Positions 37,713 through 48,468 of a stretch of 64,000 bases of DNA are shown piece by piece. Every line of letters begins with the position of its first letter. Within the stretch, counting starts at the first letter, position 1. The notes below the pieces were generated by a model. That model was not told the origin of the DNA, made no database searches, and saw only the letters and a list, made by a program, of their open reading frames with translations. The position numbers and the translations under genes are program-made. This DNA comes from Candidatus Koribacter versatilis Ellin345 (GTDB taxonomy: Bacteria > Acidobacteriota > Terriglobia > Terriglobales > Acidobacteriaceae), in NCBI RefSeq assembly GCF_000014005.1, contig NC_008009.1, positions 1,488,001 to 1,552,000 on the forward strand, given 5' to 3'.

Positions 37713-37826
37713 ATGAAGGTTCGGGCATCGGTAAAGAAAATCTGTGACAAGTGCAAGGTGATCCGTCGCCACGGTGTGGTGCGGGTAATCTGCGAAAACG
37801 CGAAGCACAAGCAGCGTCAAGGCTAA
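37713..37826 (+). CDS. rpmJ: 50S ribosomal protein L36 (zinc type)
   Basis: 37 residues, [20 protein letters not shown] and a C-terminal KHKQRQG. The zinc ligands C11, C14, C27 and H32 are all present, so it is the zinc-containing (C+) form. GGAAAAGG lies just upstream of the ATG. It is located between infA and rpsM, as usual. Confidence 0.96.
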   Translation: MKVRASVKKICDKCKVIRRHGVVRVICENAKHKQRQG

Positions 37827-37893
37827 ATCGCCCCAACAAGCGCAAAAGAGGCGCTCGTCGGGGACCCGGGAAAAGCGGGACGAGGGACAGTAA

Positions 37894-38277
37894 ATGGCAC
37901 GTATTGCAGGCGTGGATCTTCCGCGCAACAAGTACATCAACATCGCGCTGACGTATATCTTCGGCATCGGCAACTCGCGCGCCAAGGCCATCCTGGCGGA
38001 AGCGAACGTGGAAGCGAACCGCAAGGTTAGCGACCTGAACGAAGAAGAAGTCAACCGCATCCGTACGGCGATCGAAAACGGCAGCTCGGTCGAAGGCGAC
38101 CTCCGCAAGGACGTCTCGATGCATATCAAGCGGCTGATCGAAATCGGTTCTTACCGCGGCTATCGTCATCGCCGCAGCCTGCCGGTCCGCGGCCAGCGCA
38201 CCCACACTAATGCGCGCACCCGCAAAGGTCCGCGTAAGGGCACCGTGGCGAACAAGAAGAAAGCAACCGCTAAGTAA
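37894..38277 (+). CDS. rpsM: 30S ribosomal protein S13
   Basis: 127 residues ([34 protein letters not shown] ... [38 protein letters not shown]). Typical of S13, with a basic tail that reaches tRNA. Confidence 0.97.
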   Translation: MARIAGVDLPRNKYINIALTYIFGIGNSRAKAILAEANVEANRKVSDLNEEEVNRIRTAIENGSSVEGDLRKDVSMHIKRLIEIGSYRGYRHRRSLPVRGQRTHTNARTRKGPRKGTVANKKKATAK

Positions 38278-38291
38278 AGGCGAATTGAGAA

Positions 38292-38720
38292 ATGGCTAAA
38301 GCAGCAGGTTCCGCCGCCGCCGGCGAAAAAAAGGGCAAGACCAATAAGAAGTTCAAGAAGAAGGAACGGAAGCACGTTCCGCACGGACTGGCGCACATCC
38401 AGGCGTCGTTCAACAACACCATCGTCACCATCAGCGATCCTTCGGGAAACGTGGTGTCGTGGAAGAGCTCGGGTTCGCTCGGGTTCCGCGGTTCGCGTAA
38501 GGGCACGCCGTTCGCGGCGCAGCAGGCCGCGATGACCGCCGCCAACATGGCGCGCGATCACGGCATGCGCAGCCTCGACGTGCGGGTAGCGGGCCCCGGT
38601 TCCGGCCGTGAGTCTGCAGTTCGTGCCTTGGCTGCCGCCGGTCTCGATGTGCGTGTGATTCGCGACGTTACGCCGATCCCGCACAACGGTTGCCGTCCGC
38701 CGAAGCGCCGCAGAGTGTGA
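38292..38720 (+). CDS. rpsK: 30S ribosomal protein S11
   Basis: 142 residues. The core is [50 protein letters not shown] ... [18 protein letters not shown]. The first 28 or so residues are Ala/Gly/Lys-rich and slightly longer than usual. Only 3 bp separate it from the embedded VOC gene. Confidence 0.97.
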
Positions 38721-38723
38721 TTC

Positions 38724-39098
38724 GTGGCTGCGCATCCGACGTCGCTGGTGCCAATGGCACACGTTGCGGACGTGCAGCGCACGATTGAGTTTTACAAGCT
38801 GCTCGAGTTCGAACTCCATAACAAATTGGAGTACGGAGGCGAGTTGAAGTGGGCGTACCTGGCGCGAGGCATGGCACAGATCATGTTCGCGAAATCCAGT
38901 GGCCCCATTGATTCGGAGCAGCAGGCAGTTCTGTTTTACCTGTACGCGAGCAAGGTCGTTCCGTATCGCGAACAGTTGATGGCGAAGGGGATCAAGGTAA
39001 GCGAATTGGAGTATCCCCCGTATGCCACCGAAGGTGAGTTTCGGGTCTTTGACCCAGACGGATATGTGCTTCTGGTAGGCGCCGCCAGCCAGAGGTAG
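38724..39098 (+). CDS. VOC-family protein embedded in the alpha operon
   Basis: A 124-residue glyoxalase/bleomycin-resistance-fold protein: LVPMAHVADVQRTIEFYKLLEFELHNK ... WAYLARGMAQIMFAKSSG ... VLFYLYASKVVPYREQLMAKGIKVSELEYPPYATEGEFRVFDPDGYVLLVG. The two beta-alpha-beta-beta-beta repeats are complete. The GTG at 38724 was used; ATG 38754 is an alternative. It sits 3 bp after rpsK and 85 bp before rpsD, on the same strand. Its substrate is unknown. It belongs to the same superfamily as the N-terminal domain of the ribH fusion but is not a close copy. Confidence 0.8.
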   Translation: MAAHPTSLVPMAHVADVQRTIEFYKLLEFELHNKLEYGGELKWAYLARGMAQIMFAKSSGPIDSEQQAVLFYLYASKVVPYREQLMAKGIKVSELEYPPYATEGEFRVFDPDGYVLLVGAASQR

Positions 39099-39183
39099 AA
39101 CGAAATTGATCGGGAAGGAAGGACCGCCAAGTCCCGTAAACCGATCACAACCGAACGGATAAACCGTTCGACAGGAGAGAAAC

Positions 39184-39813
39184 TTGGCACGCTACAAAGA
39201 TGCAGTATGCCGCCTTTGCCGCCGTGAGGGCACGAAGCTGTTCCTCAAGGGGCCAAAGTGCTTCACCGACAAGTGTGCAATTGAAAAGCGCAACTTCGCC
39301 CCTGGCCAGCATGGCAAGGACCGCAAGGCGAAGATCGTGGGCTACGGACTTCAGCTTCGCGAGAAGCAGAAGACGAAGCGCATGTATTTCGCGCAGGAAA
39401 ATCAGTTCCGCAACTACTTCGAGAAGGCCGCGAAGGGGCAGGGTGTAACCGGCGAGATGCTGTTGCAGCAACTGGAACGCCGCCTCGACAACGTGGTCTA
39501 TCGGCTTGGCTTCGCGTCCGCGCGTCGCCAGGCACGCCAGCTGGTCCGTCACGGGCACATCGCGGTCAACGGGAAGAAAGTGAACATCCCGTCGTACCAG
39601 GTGAGCGTGAAAGACGAGATCGCCGTGCGCGAAGGCAGTAAGGAAATGACGCTTCTTGGTCAGATCAAGGAATTGACGAGTCACACGACTGTGCCGGGCT
39701 GGCTGATCGTCGATCGCGATAACTGGAAGGGCAGCGTTTCGTCCTTGCCGAGGCGCGACGAGATCCAGATGCCGGTGAACGAGCAGCTGATCGTCGAACT
39801 TTACTCGAAGTAA
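39184..39813 (+). CDS. rpsD: 30S ribosomal protein S4 (zinc-binding form)
   Basis: 209 residues, starting [16 protein letters not shown] from TTG 39184, with AGGAG 8 nt upstream. C9, C12, C26 and C31 make the zinc-binding (C+) type. The S4 RNA-binding domain ([40 protein letters not shown]) is intact. In E. coli, S4 represses the alpha operon. The unusual TTG start is the best supported by both the ribosome site and the family N-terminus. Confidence 0.96.
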   Translation: MARYKDAVCRLCRREGTKLFLKGPKCFTDKCAIEKRNFAPGQHGKDRKAKIVGYGLQLREKQKTKRMYFAQENQFRNYFEKAAKGQGVTGEMLLQQLERRLDNVVYRLGFASARRQARQLVRHGHIAVNGKKVNIPSYQVSVKDEIAVREGSKEMTLLGQIKELTSHTTVPGWLIVDRDNWKGSVSSLPRRDEIQMPVNEQLIVELYSK

Positions 39814-39934
39814 ACGAAGTAACCGAATGTGGTGCGCGACATTGCGTTGCGCACCTTGTTCCTAATCGTCGTGCCAGATCGGCCGAACTTAGATGTTCGT
39901 GCAGCATGGCCGAATTGAGAGATAGGAGACAAGA

Positions 39935-41041
<1,107 letters not shown>

Positions 41042-41060
41042 CCTGGAGAAATTGAGGCAG

Positions 41061-41080
41061 CCCGCCGCTACGGCGGCGGG
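41061..41080 (+). other. Extra-stable cUACGg tetraloop hairpin between rpoA and rplQ
   Basis: CCCGCCGC pairs perfectly with GCGGCGGG around TACG, the UNCG-type tetraloop with its preferred C-G closing pair. It lies 19 bp after the rpoA stop, with no T-run, so it may protect or pause rather than terminate. Confidence 0.55.
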
Positions 41081-41138
41081 TAGCCCGAAAAGATTAAAGG
41101 GGCTGCACAAGCCCTGCAGAAATTGAAGGAATACGACC

Positions 41139-41624
41139 ATGCGTCATCGAGTAGGTGGATGGAAGTTAGGACGTAACACGGAACACCGGCGCGCGCTTCT
41201 GCGCAACCTGGTCACTTCGCTCATCGTGGAAGAGCGCATCGAAACGACCGTGCCGAAGGCAAAGGCGATGCGTCCGCATGTAGAGAAGATGATCACGCTC
41301 GGCAAGCAGGGAAATGTTGCGGCGCGCCGTCAGGCCGCTGCTTACCTGATGACGTCGGAGGCCGTGGACAAGCTGTTTAACACGATCTCGCCGCGCTTTG
41401 GCGACCGCGAAGGCGGTTACCTGCGCATCGTTCGCACCGGATTCCGTCCGGGCGACGGCGGCGAAAAGGCGTTCATCGAACTCCTCGGCAGCGAGAAGAT
41501 CATCGATGAGAAGCGCGAAAAACGCGCTGCAGCCCGCGCCAAGCGTGCCGAGGACAACCGCAAGGCCCTCGAAGCGCAACAAGCCCAGGCTGAAGCAGAA
41601 ACGACCGGCGAAACCAAGGCGTAG
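41139..41624 (+). CDS. rplQ: 50S ribosomal protein L17
   Basis: 161 residues. L17 core MRHRVGGWKLGRNTEHRRALLRNLVTSLI ... GGYLRIVRTGFRPGDGGEKAFIELL, then a charged Ala/Glu/Lys-rich extension of about 45 residues. Last gene of the superoperon; a terminator follows at 41651. Confidence 0.97.
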   Translation: MRHRVGGWKLGRNTEHRRALLRNLVTSLIVEERIETTVPKAKAMRPHVEKMITLGKQGNVAARRQAAAYLMTSEAVDKLFNTISPRFGDREGGYLRIVRTGFRPGDGGEKAFIELLGSEKIIDEKREKRAAARAKRAEDNRKALEAQQAQAEAETTGETKA

Positions 41625-41650
41625 TTCCTCGGTTTGGCGGCAAGATTCAG

Positions 41651-41682
41651 CGCACCCGCGTTGCGGGTGCGTTTTTCTTTTT
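41651..41682 (+). terminator. Terminator of the ribosomal superoperon
   Basis: CGCACCCGC/GCGGGTGCG (9 bp, loop GTT) followed by TTTTTCTTTTT, 26 bp after the rplQ stop. Confidence 0.9.
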
Positions 41683-41721
41683 ACAATGGCGTGACGATGC
41701 CGGAGTCCTTCCACCAGCCCC

Positions 41722-42090
41722 GTGAGATACGCCAAGGGCAGCTGGTGGAACACCAGCACCATCAACGCAACAGCAAAGGTGGTCCTTGGTGGTCGCCTCT
41801 TTCCCGCATTCCCCGCCGGAGGGTTGCGGCGTGTGACTGAGCATGACAAAGACCCTGCGCAGGCGCTCGCGGATGCCCAGGCGGCGTTGACAATCACGCC
41901 GATGAGCGTGCGAGCACGACTCGCTGAAGCGCATGCCTTCGAAGCTTTGCATCAAACCGGCGCGGCCCGTGCTTCGTTTGCTGTGGCTTTGGCGCAGGCG
42001 GAGCAGATCGGAAAAGACTGGTATCCGGCACAAATCGCGGAAGCGCAGCAAGGGTTAAGCGCCTCTGAAACAAACGTTGCAAAACGATAA
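41722..42090 (+). CDS. Possible TPR-like small protein or gene remnant
   Basis: A 122-codon frame from GTG. Its second half (DPAQALADAQAALTITPMSVRARLAEAHAFEALHQTGAARASFAVALAQAEQ) has the helix pattern of two TPR-like repeats. The first 35 or so residues look like no family. No clear ribosome-binding site is seen. It may be the decayed C-terminus of a larger TPR protein, or a real small gene starting further in (GTG 41833). Confidence 0.35.
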   Translation: MRYAKGSWWNTSTINATAKVVLGGRLFPAFPAGGLRRVTEHDKDPAQALADAQAALTITPMSVRARLAEAHAFEALHQTGAARASFAVALAQAEQIGKDWYPAQIAEAQQGLSASETNVAKR

Positions 42091-42116
42091 GACGTTCTGT
42101 TTAATGTGTCTGATTT

Positions 42117-42737
42117 ATGCCACGCGTCACAATCCTCGGCTCCGGCCTCGCATTGCGTCCATTAGGCGCAGAACATGCACCTGCACTAGTTCGTGCGTCG
42201 GCAGACGGCAATCTCTCCGAACTTCAATGGACGAACGTCCCGAACGCAACAAACGTAGCGGAATATATCGGTCTTGCGCTTGAACATCATGCGCAGGGGC
42301 TGGCTCTGCCATTTGTGATGGAGATACTTGAGACGGGGAAGATCGTCGGGACGACGCGAATCTTCAAGATAGATCTGCCGAACCGCGCGGCGGAGATCGG
42401 GCATACCTGGATCGCGGGACGCTGGCAGCGAAGTTTTGTGAATACCGAGAGCAAGTATCTCTTGTTGCGCTATGCGTTCGAAGAGATGAAGTTGATCCGC
42501 GTGCAGCTTTACACCGATGAGAACAACACGGCATCGCGCGCGGCCATTCTGCGTTTGGGCGCGAAAGAAGAAGGCATCCTGCGGAAGGAACGCATTATGG
42601 CCGACGGGCGAATTCGTACGACCGTGGTTTTCAGCATCATTGATGACGAATGGCCTGCGATTCGGGCGAGACTGGAAGAGCGACTGCGACGCGGCGGCGT
42701 CGAACCGACGTATCAGATGGAAGCGTTCGCTCCCTAG
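42117..42737 (+). CDS. GNAT-family N-acetyltransferase (RimJ/RimL-like)
   Basis: A 206-residue acetyltransferase: LALRPLGAEHAPALVRASADGNLSELQW, then KIVGTTRIFKIDLPNRAAEIGHTWIAGRWQRSFVNTESKYLLLRYAFEEMKLIRVQLYTDENNTASRAAILRLGAKEEGILRKERI. This is the RimJ/RimL layout, in which the acceptor may be a protein N-terminus or a small amine. The substrate is not predictable. Its stop overlaps the stop of the convergent VanZ-like gene within CTAG. Confidence 0.82.
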   Translation: MPRVTILGSGLALRPLGAEHAPALVRASADGNLSELQWTNVPNATNVAEYIGLALEHHAQGLALPFVMEILETGKIVGTTRIFKIDLPNRAAEIGHTWIAGRWQRSFVNTESKYLLLRYAFEEMKLIRVQLYTDENNTASRAAILRLGAKEEGILRKERIMADGRIRTTVVFSIIDDEWPAIRARLEERLRRGGVEPTYQMEAFAP

Positions 42738-43246
42738 GCTTCGGCGTTGATTTCTTGCGGTTGCGATCCTCGCCCGCGCGAGGTGAGCCACAGGTAGAGC
42801 AATACCTGGGTGACGACGGCCCCAGTGCAATCGAGAACCACATCCTGCCAGCGTCCAGTGCGCGCTGGGTTAAGCGACTGGTGGATTTCATCAGCGCTGG
42901 CGGCGAGCAACGTGCCGAAGACTGCAAACACAGACCAACCCATCCGCCAAAAATACTCGCGCCCACGCGTGAGGACTGCCTGACGATTACGCCAGGTCCC
43001 ACGCGCAGCACCGAAAATAAGCCAACTCAAAATCGCATAGCCAAGGAAGTGGCCAGTTTTACGAATGAGGTGATGCACGAATTCAAAGCTCTCGAAGCTT
43101 GGACGGCCGAGCAAGGCCGTCCAGATTCGAAGTAACAATTGTCCGGTGTGTGCGCTGGATCCGATGTCGGAGGATTCGACCGCGAGAATCACGAGCCACA
43201 CCCACACTGGAATCCACGGCTTCCATCGGTTTATTTGTCTTGCCAC
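42734..43246 (-). CDS. VanZ-like membrane protein
   Basis: 170 residues with about four hydrophobic helices. It contains the VanZ-like signature (HHLIRKTGHFLGYAILSWLIFGA ... GTLLAASADEIHQSLNPARTGRWQDVVLDCTGAVVTQVL), including DE-x-HQ and G-R-x-x-D-V. The family is widespread and mostly uncharacterised; only some members confer low-level teicoplanin tolerance. It starts 6 bp after guaB on the same strand, so co-transcription is likely. Confidence 0.82.
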   Translation of the reverse strand: MARQINRWKPWIPVWVWLVILAVESSDIGSSAHTGQLLLRIWTALLGRPSFESFEFVHHLIRKTGHFLGYAILSWLIFGAARGTWRNRQAVLTRGREYFWRMGWSVFAVFGTLLAASADEIHQSLNPARTGRWQDVVLDCTGAVVTQVLLYLWLTSRGRGSQPQEINAEA

Positions 43247-43252
43247 TAGGTC

Positions 43253-44752
43253 CTATTCCACCCGATAGTTCGGCGCTTCGCGCGTGATAATGACGTCGTG
43301 CACGTGGCTTTCGCGAAGGCCTGCGCCGCTGATGCGAACGAAGCGCGCGCGTTCCTTGAGTTCCGAAACGTTAGCGCAGCCAACGTAGCCCATGCCGCTG
43401 CGGAGACCACCCACCATTTGATGCACGATCATGGCGACAGTGCCGCGATACGGCACGCGGCCTTCGATACCTTCTGGCACCAACTTATTCAGGCGGTTGC
43501 CATCTTCTTCTGCGGCAAGGCCAGCCGTTTCATTTTCCACCGACTGGAAGTAACGTTCGCTGGAGCCCTGCGCCATCGCGGCGAGCGATCCCATGCCTCG
43601 ATAGGACTTGAAAGTGCGGCCCTGGTAGAGAATCGTCTCGCCCGGACTTTCTTCGGTACCCGCCAGCAGCGAGCCGATCATAACGACGTCCGCTCCAGCA
43701 GCGAGTGCCTTCACGATATCGCCCGAGTACTTGATGCCACCGTCGGCGATGACCGGTATGCCTTTGTCTTTCAGGGCGCGATAAGCCTCGGCAACCGCGG
43801 TGATCTGCGGTACGCCTGCGCCGGTGACGATGCGCGTGGTACAGATCGACCCAGGTCCGATGCCGACTTTCACGCCATCAGCGCCGGCCTGACCAACTTC
43901 GAGCGCGCCTTCGTAGGTGCCAACGTTGCCGGCGAGAAGGTCCACTTCAGGAAACTTGTTCTTGACCGCGGTAATGGCTTCGAGAACGCGCGTGGAATGC
44001 CCGTGCGCGCTATCAATCGCGAGAACGTCCACCTTTGCTCGGATCAACTCAGCCGCCCGTTCGAGGAAGTCGCCGGTAGCGCCAATCGCGGCGCCGACGC
44101 GCAGACGTCCTTGGGGATCCTTGGCGGCGTTCGGATATTTCAACTTCTTCTGAATATCTTTTACGGTGATCAAGCCCTTGAGTTCGTAGCGATCGTCCAC
44201 CACAAGGAGCTTTTCCACGCGGTGCTGATGGAGAATTTCTTCGGCGTCTTCGAGTGTGGTGCCGACGGGCACGGTGATGAGGTTTTCCTTGGTCATCACC
44301 TCGCTGATAGGAATGTCGGTACGGGTTTCGAAGCGGAGGTCGCGGTTGGTGAGAATGCCGACGAGCTTTTTGTTCTTGGTGACCGGTACGCCCGAGATTC
44401 GGTAGCGCTTCATTACGTCGAGCGCTTCAGAAATCTTGTTCTCCGGCGACATGGTGATCGGATCAACAATCATGCCGCTTTCGGAGCGCTTCACCTTGTC
44501 GATTTCGCCGGCCTGCTGCTCGATGGTGAGATTGCGATGCACGATGCCCAATCCGCCTTGTTGTGCGAGCGCAATCGCCATGCGGCTCTCGGTCACGGTA
44601 TCCATGGCGGCCGAGATGAGAGGAATGTTGATCGTGATATTGCGAGTGAGCTTGGTGGCGGTGCTGGTTGCAGTTGGGATTACGTCGCTTTTGGCGGGCA
44701 ACAGCAACACGTCATCGAAGGTCAGAGCTTCAGGCACGGGAAAATGAATCAT
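43253..44752 (-). CDS. guaB: Inosine-5'-monophosphate dehydrogenase
   Basis: 499 residues; NAD-dependent conversion of IMP to XMP, the committed step to GMP. It has the N-terminal [15 protein letters not shown], two CBS domains at about 95-210 ([47 protein letters not shown]), and the catalytic loop [11 protein letters not shown] with its Cys. The flap and [18 protein letters not shown] complete the barrel. The 5' region has a hairpin GCGCCC/GGGCGC. It heads a guaB-vanZ-like unit. Confidence 0.96.
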   Translation of the reverse strand: MIHFPVPEALTFDDVLLLPAKSDVIPTATSTATKLTRNITINIPLISAAMDTVTESRMAIALAQQGGLGIVHRNLTIEQQAGEIDKVKRSESGMIVDPITMSPENKISEALDVMKRYRISGVPVTKNKKLVGILTNRDLRFETRTDIPISEVMTKENLITVPVGTTLEDAEEILHQHRVEKLLVVDDRYELKGLITVKDIQKKLKYPNAAKDPQGRLRVGAAIGATGDFLERAAELIRAKVDVLAIDSAHGHSTRVLEAITAVKNKFPEVDLLAGNVGTYEGALEVGQAGADGVKVGIGPGSICTTRIVTGAGVPQITAVAEAYRALKDKGIPVIADGGIKYSGDIVKALAAGADVVMIGSLLAGTEESPGETILYQGRTFKSYRGMGSLAAMAQGSSERYFQSVENETAGLAAEEDGNRLNKLVPEGIEGRVPYRGTVAMIVHQMVGGLRSGMGYVGCANVSELKERARFVRISGAGLRESHVHDVIITREAPNYRVE

Positions 44753-44870
44753 TGCAATCTTCCAAGGGTGCGCCCGCTGGGAACACCGGGGCGCTGTTGG
44801 GTGACACAGACAGTCATTTGGGACGAGGAGTAAACCTCTATTTTAAGGTTTCGGTCGCCTGAGGCGCAAA

Positions 44871-44890
44871 CGGCCGGGTTTCCCCGGCCG
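44871..44890 (-). terminator. Probable terminator of the 44897-45673 gene
   Basis: CGGCCGGG/CCCGGCCG with a short loop. Read on the minus strand the stem is followed by TTTG, a weak T-run, a few bp past the stop. Confidence 0.5.
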
Positions 44891-44896
44891 ATCTTG

Positions 44897-45673
44897 CTAC
44901 GGATTTCCTGAATCCTTTTTCTTTTTGGCCCTTTGAAACCATTTCTTATAAACGTCCGGCCAGAACTCCGCGGCGATGTTCCCGGCGCAGCTATAGCCAA
45001 GCGCAATCCCGGCGCGTTCGAAGGTGTTTCCGGCGGTGCGGTCCTTGTCCGGGTAATAGGCGTTGGAGATGGCGGCCGAAGTGAAAGCTCCCAGCACATT
45101 AGAGAAGTGAAACTCCTTGCCGCCGCGATCGCGATGGGCGACGAACTCCGCACCCAGCGAGTACCAGAATCTTTGGCTGGTGGTGCCCTCACCCATCCGG
45201 TAATACCGCGGGTCTTCGCGGAAGATCACCGGGTAGGCAAATTTTCCGAAGAAGTTGCTGGATGCCTGGTCGGCGAACGCGGCGCCGTAACGCTTTCCAT
45301 AGCCCTCGGCGCCCTGGCCGTAATCCTCGTAGCTGTCCATCGCCTGGCCAATCCCCGCCTGCGCTCCAACCGCCAGGAACTGAAACGGACTGAAGGTGCT
45401 TTTGGCGAAGAGGTGGAACTTCTGCCCGGGAGAGAGCGGTTGCGCCGTCTTCTCGGTGGTCGTGTTGTAGTTCGGAACGACGCCGAGGATCGTCTGGGAC
45501 TGCTCCTGCTTCTCGACCTTCTTTTGCTCGTCCGATTTTTCGTGCTTCTGTTTGGCGGCGGAGGGGCTATCCGGAGGCGGAGCCTGCGTGGCTGAATCCT
45601 GGGCGAGCAGCGATTGTCCGGAGAGGAGGAACAGCAACACGACAGCGGTGGCGCAGCATCTGCGTACGTTCAT
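44897..45673 (-). CDS. Exported protein of unknown function
   Basis: 258 residues with a signal peptide (VVLLFLLSGQSLLAQD, cleavage likely after LLA). A charged, Pro/Gln/Lys-rich linker follows (residues 25-65). The body of about 180 residues is rich in aromatic and Gly residues (FGKFAYPVIFREDPRYYRMGEGTTSQRFWYSLGAEFVAHRD; GNIAAEFWPDVYKKWF). The style is common among acidobacterial secreted proteins. No catalytic motif was recognised. It lies alone, with its own promoter implied by the divergent arrangement and the terminator-like hairpin below it. Confidence 0.7.
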   Translation of the reverse strand: MNVRRCCATAVVLLFLLSGQSLLAQDSATQAPPPDSPSAAKQKHEKSDEQKKVEKQEQSQTILGVVPNYNTTTEKTAQPLSPGQKFHLFAKSTFSPFQFLAVGAQAGIGQAMDSYEDYGQGAEGYGKRYGAAFADQASSNFFGKFAYPVIFREDPRYYRMGEGTTSQRFWYSLGAEFVAHRDRGGKEFHFSNVLGAFTSAAISNAYYPDKDRTAGNTFERAGIALGYSCAGNIAAEFWPDVYKKWFQRAKKKKDSGNP

Positions 45674-45752
45674 TCTTGCTTTCTATACCGAGGGTATGAC
45701 GGAGCCGCACCGATGTTGCAGGGCCCAGAAGTGCTTCGGTTGGTCCGTGTGA

Positions 45753-46550
45753 TTACCTATTCTTCCAGACCGGCTTCCGTTTTTCCAGCACGGCGCGAAG
45801 GCCCTCTTCGACGTCCTGAAGCGCCATGAGTTGGTTGAGGTAGATGTCCTGCGATCTCTTCATCGCTTCGGCGAGCGGACGCCCAATAGAGCTGGCGATG
45901 ACTTTCTTGGTCATTGCGAGAACTGGCGAACTGAACTCGGAGATGCGCGAGATGAGCTCATTCACGGTGTTTTCGAGGCCGGCTTCCGGAACCACGCGGT
46001 TCACGAAGCCAAGTTCGAGGGCTTCGTCGGCGCTGAGCGCCTGGCCGGTGAGGATCAGTTCATAGGTCTTTTTGGGGCCGATCACGGCGGGCAACATGAT
46101 GGCCGCGAAGGGCGGGAAAACACCCATTTTTACTTCCGGCTGCATGAACTTGGCGTTGGGGGTGGCGATGACCATGTCGCCGAAAGCGACCAGTTCGGAG
46201 CCGGCGCCCACGGCCTGGCCGTTCACGACGACGATCAGCGGCTTCGAGATTTCGGAGATCGACTGGAAGACGTGATTGAAGGCTTCGAGCGTTTGGAAGA
46301 CGCGGTCAGGACGGGAATCTTCGATCGAAATTCCGGCCGAGAAAAACTGTTTCTGCGCCGAGGTGAGCAGGATGCATTTGACCTCGTTCTTGCTCTCCAG
46401 GCTCTCGATGGCCTCGGCGAGTTCGGTCATCAGCGGGACGGTGAGCACGTTGTACGGCGGATGGTTCAGGCTGATGCGGGCCAGGCCGTCGGCAATTTCG
46501 AACTCGATAAATTCGTAGATTTTGACTGCGGGATTCGAGGGTGAAGCCAT
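45753..46550 (-). CDS. Crotonase-family enoyl-CoA hydratase/isomerase
   Basis: 265 residues (FIEFEIADGLARISLNHPPYNVLTVPLMTELAEAIESL). It contains the oxyanion loop FFSAGISIEDS, GQAVGAGSELVAFGD with the first Glu, and QPEVKMGVFPP with the second. The first-Glu segment (GAGSELV rather than GGGCELA) and FPPFAAIMLP resemble dienoyl-CoA hydratases of the cyclohexa-1,5-diene-carbonyl-CoA type, but the match is not specific enough to name. Its Shine-Dalgarno (AGGAAGG) is clear. It is distinct from the hydratase at 10624 and divergent from rpiB. Confidence 0.8.
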   Translation of the reverse strand: MASPSNPAVKIYEFIEFEIADGLARISLNHPPYNVLTVPLMTELAEAIESLESKNEVKCILLTSAQKQFFSAGISIEDSRPDRVFQTLEAFNHVFQSISEISKPLIVVVNGQAVGAGSELVAFGDMVIATPNAKFMQPEVKMGVFPPFAAIMLPAVIGPKKTYELILTGQALSADEALELGFVNRVVPEAGLENTVNELISRISEFSSPVLAMTKKVIASSIGRPLAEAMKRSQDIYLNQLMALQDVEEGLRAVLEKRKPVWKNR

Positions 46551-46689
46551 GGGTCACCTTCCTGCGGAAGTGGCGGAGCTAAAGGCGAAGCGCCTGAGGG
46601 TGCAAGCAGTATCCTCTGAAAATGGGGATGAGACAAGCCCCAGCAAGCGGGCGTTTTGGCCGGTGCCAATCGGAAACCGTGAGGTTACA

Positions 46690-47157
46690 ATGGAGCCCAT
46701 GAAGATCGCCCTCGGTGCGGACCATGCGGGATTTGAACTGAAAAATCAGGTCAAGCAGCACCTCACCCAGCAGGGAATTGACGTCCAGGATTTCGGCACC
46801 AACACGCCGGATTCGGTGGATTATCCAGACTTCGCTCAGCGGGTGGCGGATACGGTGGCTGTGGGCGGGGTGGAGCGCGGGGTTCTCGTCTGCGGCACCG
46901 GGATTGGGATGGCGATGTCTGCGAACAAGGTCCCCGGAATTCGCGCCGCGAATTGCCACACCATCCTCGAAGCCGAACTGAGCCGCCAGCACAATGACGC
47001 GAACATCCTGACGCTGGGCGCGCGAGTGCTCGAGCCCGAGGCGGCGTTTGCGATCGTGGATGCCTGGATGAAGGCTCAGTTTGAAGGTGGGCGCCATCAG
47101 CGCCGGGTCGACAAGATCCACCAGATCGAGCAGCAGGAAGTTAAGCGAAGTACATAA
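46690..47157 (+). CDS. rpiB: Ribose-5-phosphate isomerase B
   Basis: 155 residues; interconverts ribose-5-P and ribulose-5-P. It contains [37 protein letters not shown] and [27 protein letters not shown] with the catalytic Cys. ATG 46690 is preceded by GAGG at 5 nt; the longer in-frame upstream stretch is not family-like. It is 16 bp upstream of glyA, a common pairing. Confidence 0.92.
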   Translation: MEPMKIALGADHAGFELKNQVKQHLTQQGIDVQDFGTNTPDSVDYPDFAQRVADTVAVGGVERGVLVCGTGIGMAMSANKVPGIRAANCHTILEAELSRQHNDANILTLGARVLEPEAAFAIVDAWMKAQFEGGRHQRRVDKIHQIEQQEVKRST

Positions 47158-47173
47158 AAGGAACGTCGCTATC

Positions 47174-48454
47174 ATGTCAAATCGCATGTCTCAATCGTTA
47201 AACGAAGAAGATCCGCAGATCGCAGAGGCGATCGCGAATGAGGAACGCCGTCAGCACGAGGGTCTCGAGCTCATCGCCAGCGAAAATTTTGTCAGCGAAG
47301 CAGTGCTTCAGGCCGCGGGCTCAGTATTCACCAACAAGTACGCCGAGGGGTATCCGGGAAAGCGCTACTACGGCGGCTGCGAGTATGCCGATGTGGTTGA
47401 GAACCTGGCGCGCGATCGCGCGAAGGAACTCTTCGGCGCGGAGCACGCTAACGTGCAGCCGCACTCCGGGTCATCCGCCAACATGGAAGCCTATGGCGCG
47501 ATCCTTCAGCCCGGCGACACAATTCTTGGTCTGAACCTTGCGCATGGTGGGCACCTCACCCACGGACATCCACTGAACTTTTCCGGTAAGACCTACAAGA
47601 TCGTCCCGTACGGCGTGACCAAAGAAACCGAGACCATCGATTACGACGAGCTCGAGAAGCTTGCGCTGGAACACCATCCGAAGGTGATCGTCGGCGGAGG
47701 CAGCGCGTATCCGCGTATTTTCGATTTCAAGCGCATGCGCGAAATCGCCGACAAAGCCGGCGCGCTCTTCATGGTAGATATGGCACACTTCGCCGGACTG
47801 GTTGCCGGCGGCGCACATCCTTCGCCGGTGCCGCATGCGCACGTCGTGACGACCACCACGCACAAGACACTGCGTGGACCGCGCGCGGGCATGATCCTCT
47901 CCAAGCAGGAATTCGCAGCGGCGATTGATAAAGTCACATTCCCCGGCATGCAGGGAGGGCCGCTGGTGCACATCATCGCGGCCAAGGCCGTGTGCTTCAA
48001 AGAAGCCATGGAGCCGAGCTTCAAGGACTACGCGAACCAAGTGGTCGCGAACGCGAAGGTGCTGGCGCAGTCACTCGCCGACCAGGGCTTCCGCATTATT
48101 TCCGGAGGCACCGATACGCACCTGATGCTGATCGATGTCTTCGCGGCCGGAATGTTGGGCAGCGAAGCCGAAAAGGCGTTGGGCGAAGCTGGAATCACGG
48201 TGAACAAGAACGCAATTCCGTTTGACACCAACCCGCCGATGAAGCCGAGCGGCGTCCGCATTGGAACGCCGGCGCTTACGACGCGCGGGATGAAGGAACC
48301 AGAGATGCGGCAGGTCGGCATCTGGATTGCGGAGTCGTTACGGCACCGCACGGATCCGGATTTCCTCGGCCGCGTGCGGCGACAGGTGCACGAGCTTTGC
48401 GATGCGTACCCGCTGTATCCGGAGCGGAGAGCAACCCGGCTGGCGACGGTATAG
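47174..48454 (+). CDS. glyA: Serine hydroxymethyltransferase
   Basis: 426 residues; PLP enzyme converting serine + THF to glycine + 5,10-methylene-THF. It contains [23 protein letters not shown], the PLP lysine in [18 protein letters not shown], and the C-terminal [16 protein letters not shown] 47174 ([15 protein letters not shown]) was chosen; the upstream in-frame extension lies inside rpiB. A terminator follows that is an inverted copy of the superoperon hairpin family. Confidence 0.96.
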   Translation: MSNRMSQSLNEEDPQIAEAIANEERRQHEGLELIASENFVSEAVLQAAGSVFTNKYAEGYPGKRYYGGCEYADVVENLARDRAKELFGAEHANVQPHSGSSANMEAYGAILQPGDTILGLNLAHGGHLTHGHPLNFSGKTYKIVPYGVTKETETIDYDELEKLALEHHPKVIVGGGSAYPRIFDFKRMREIADKAGALFMVDMAHFAGLVAGGAHPSPVPHAHVVTTTTHKTLRGPRAGMILSKQEFAAAIDKVTFPGMQGGPLVHIIAAKAVCFKEAMEPSFKDYANQVVANAKVLAQSLADQGFRIISGGTDTHLMLIDVFAAGMLGSEAEKALGEAGITVNKNAIPFDTNPPMKPSGVRIGTPALTTRGMKEPEMRQVGIWIAESLRHRTDPDFLGRVRRQVHELCDAYPLYPERRATRLATV

Positions 48455-48468
48455 TTCGAATTTGAGTA

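Noticed and set aside
43298-44833. 511-codon plus-strand frame opposite guaB
   Set aside because: Antisense shadow; low-complexity composition and no domain, while guaB is complete on the other strand.
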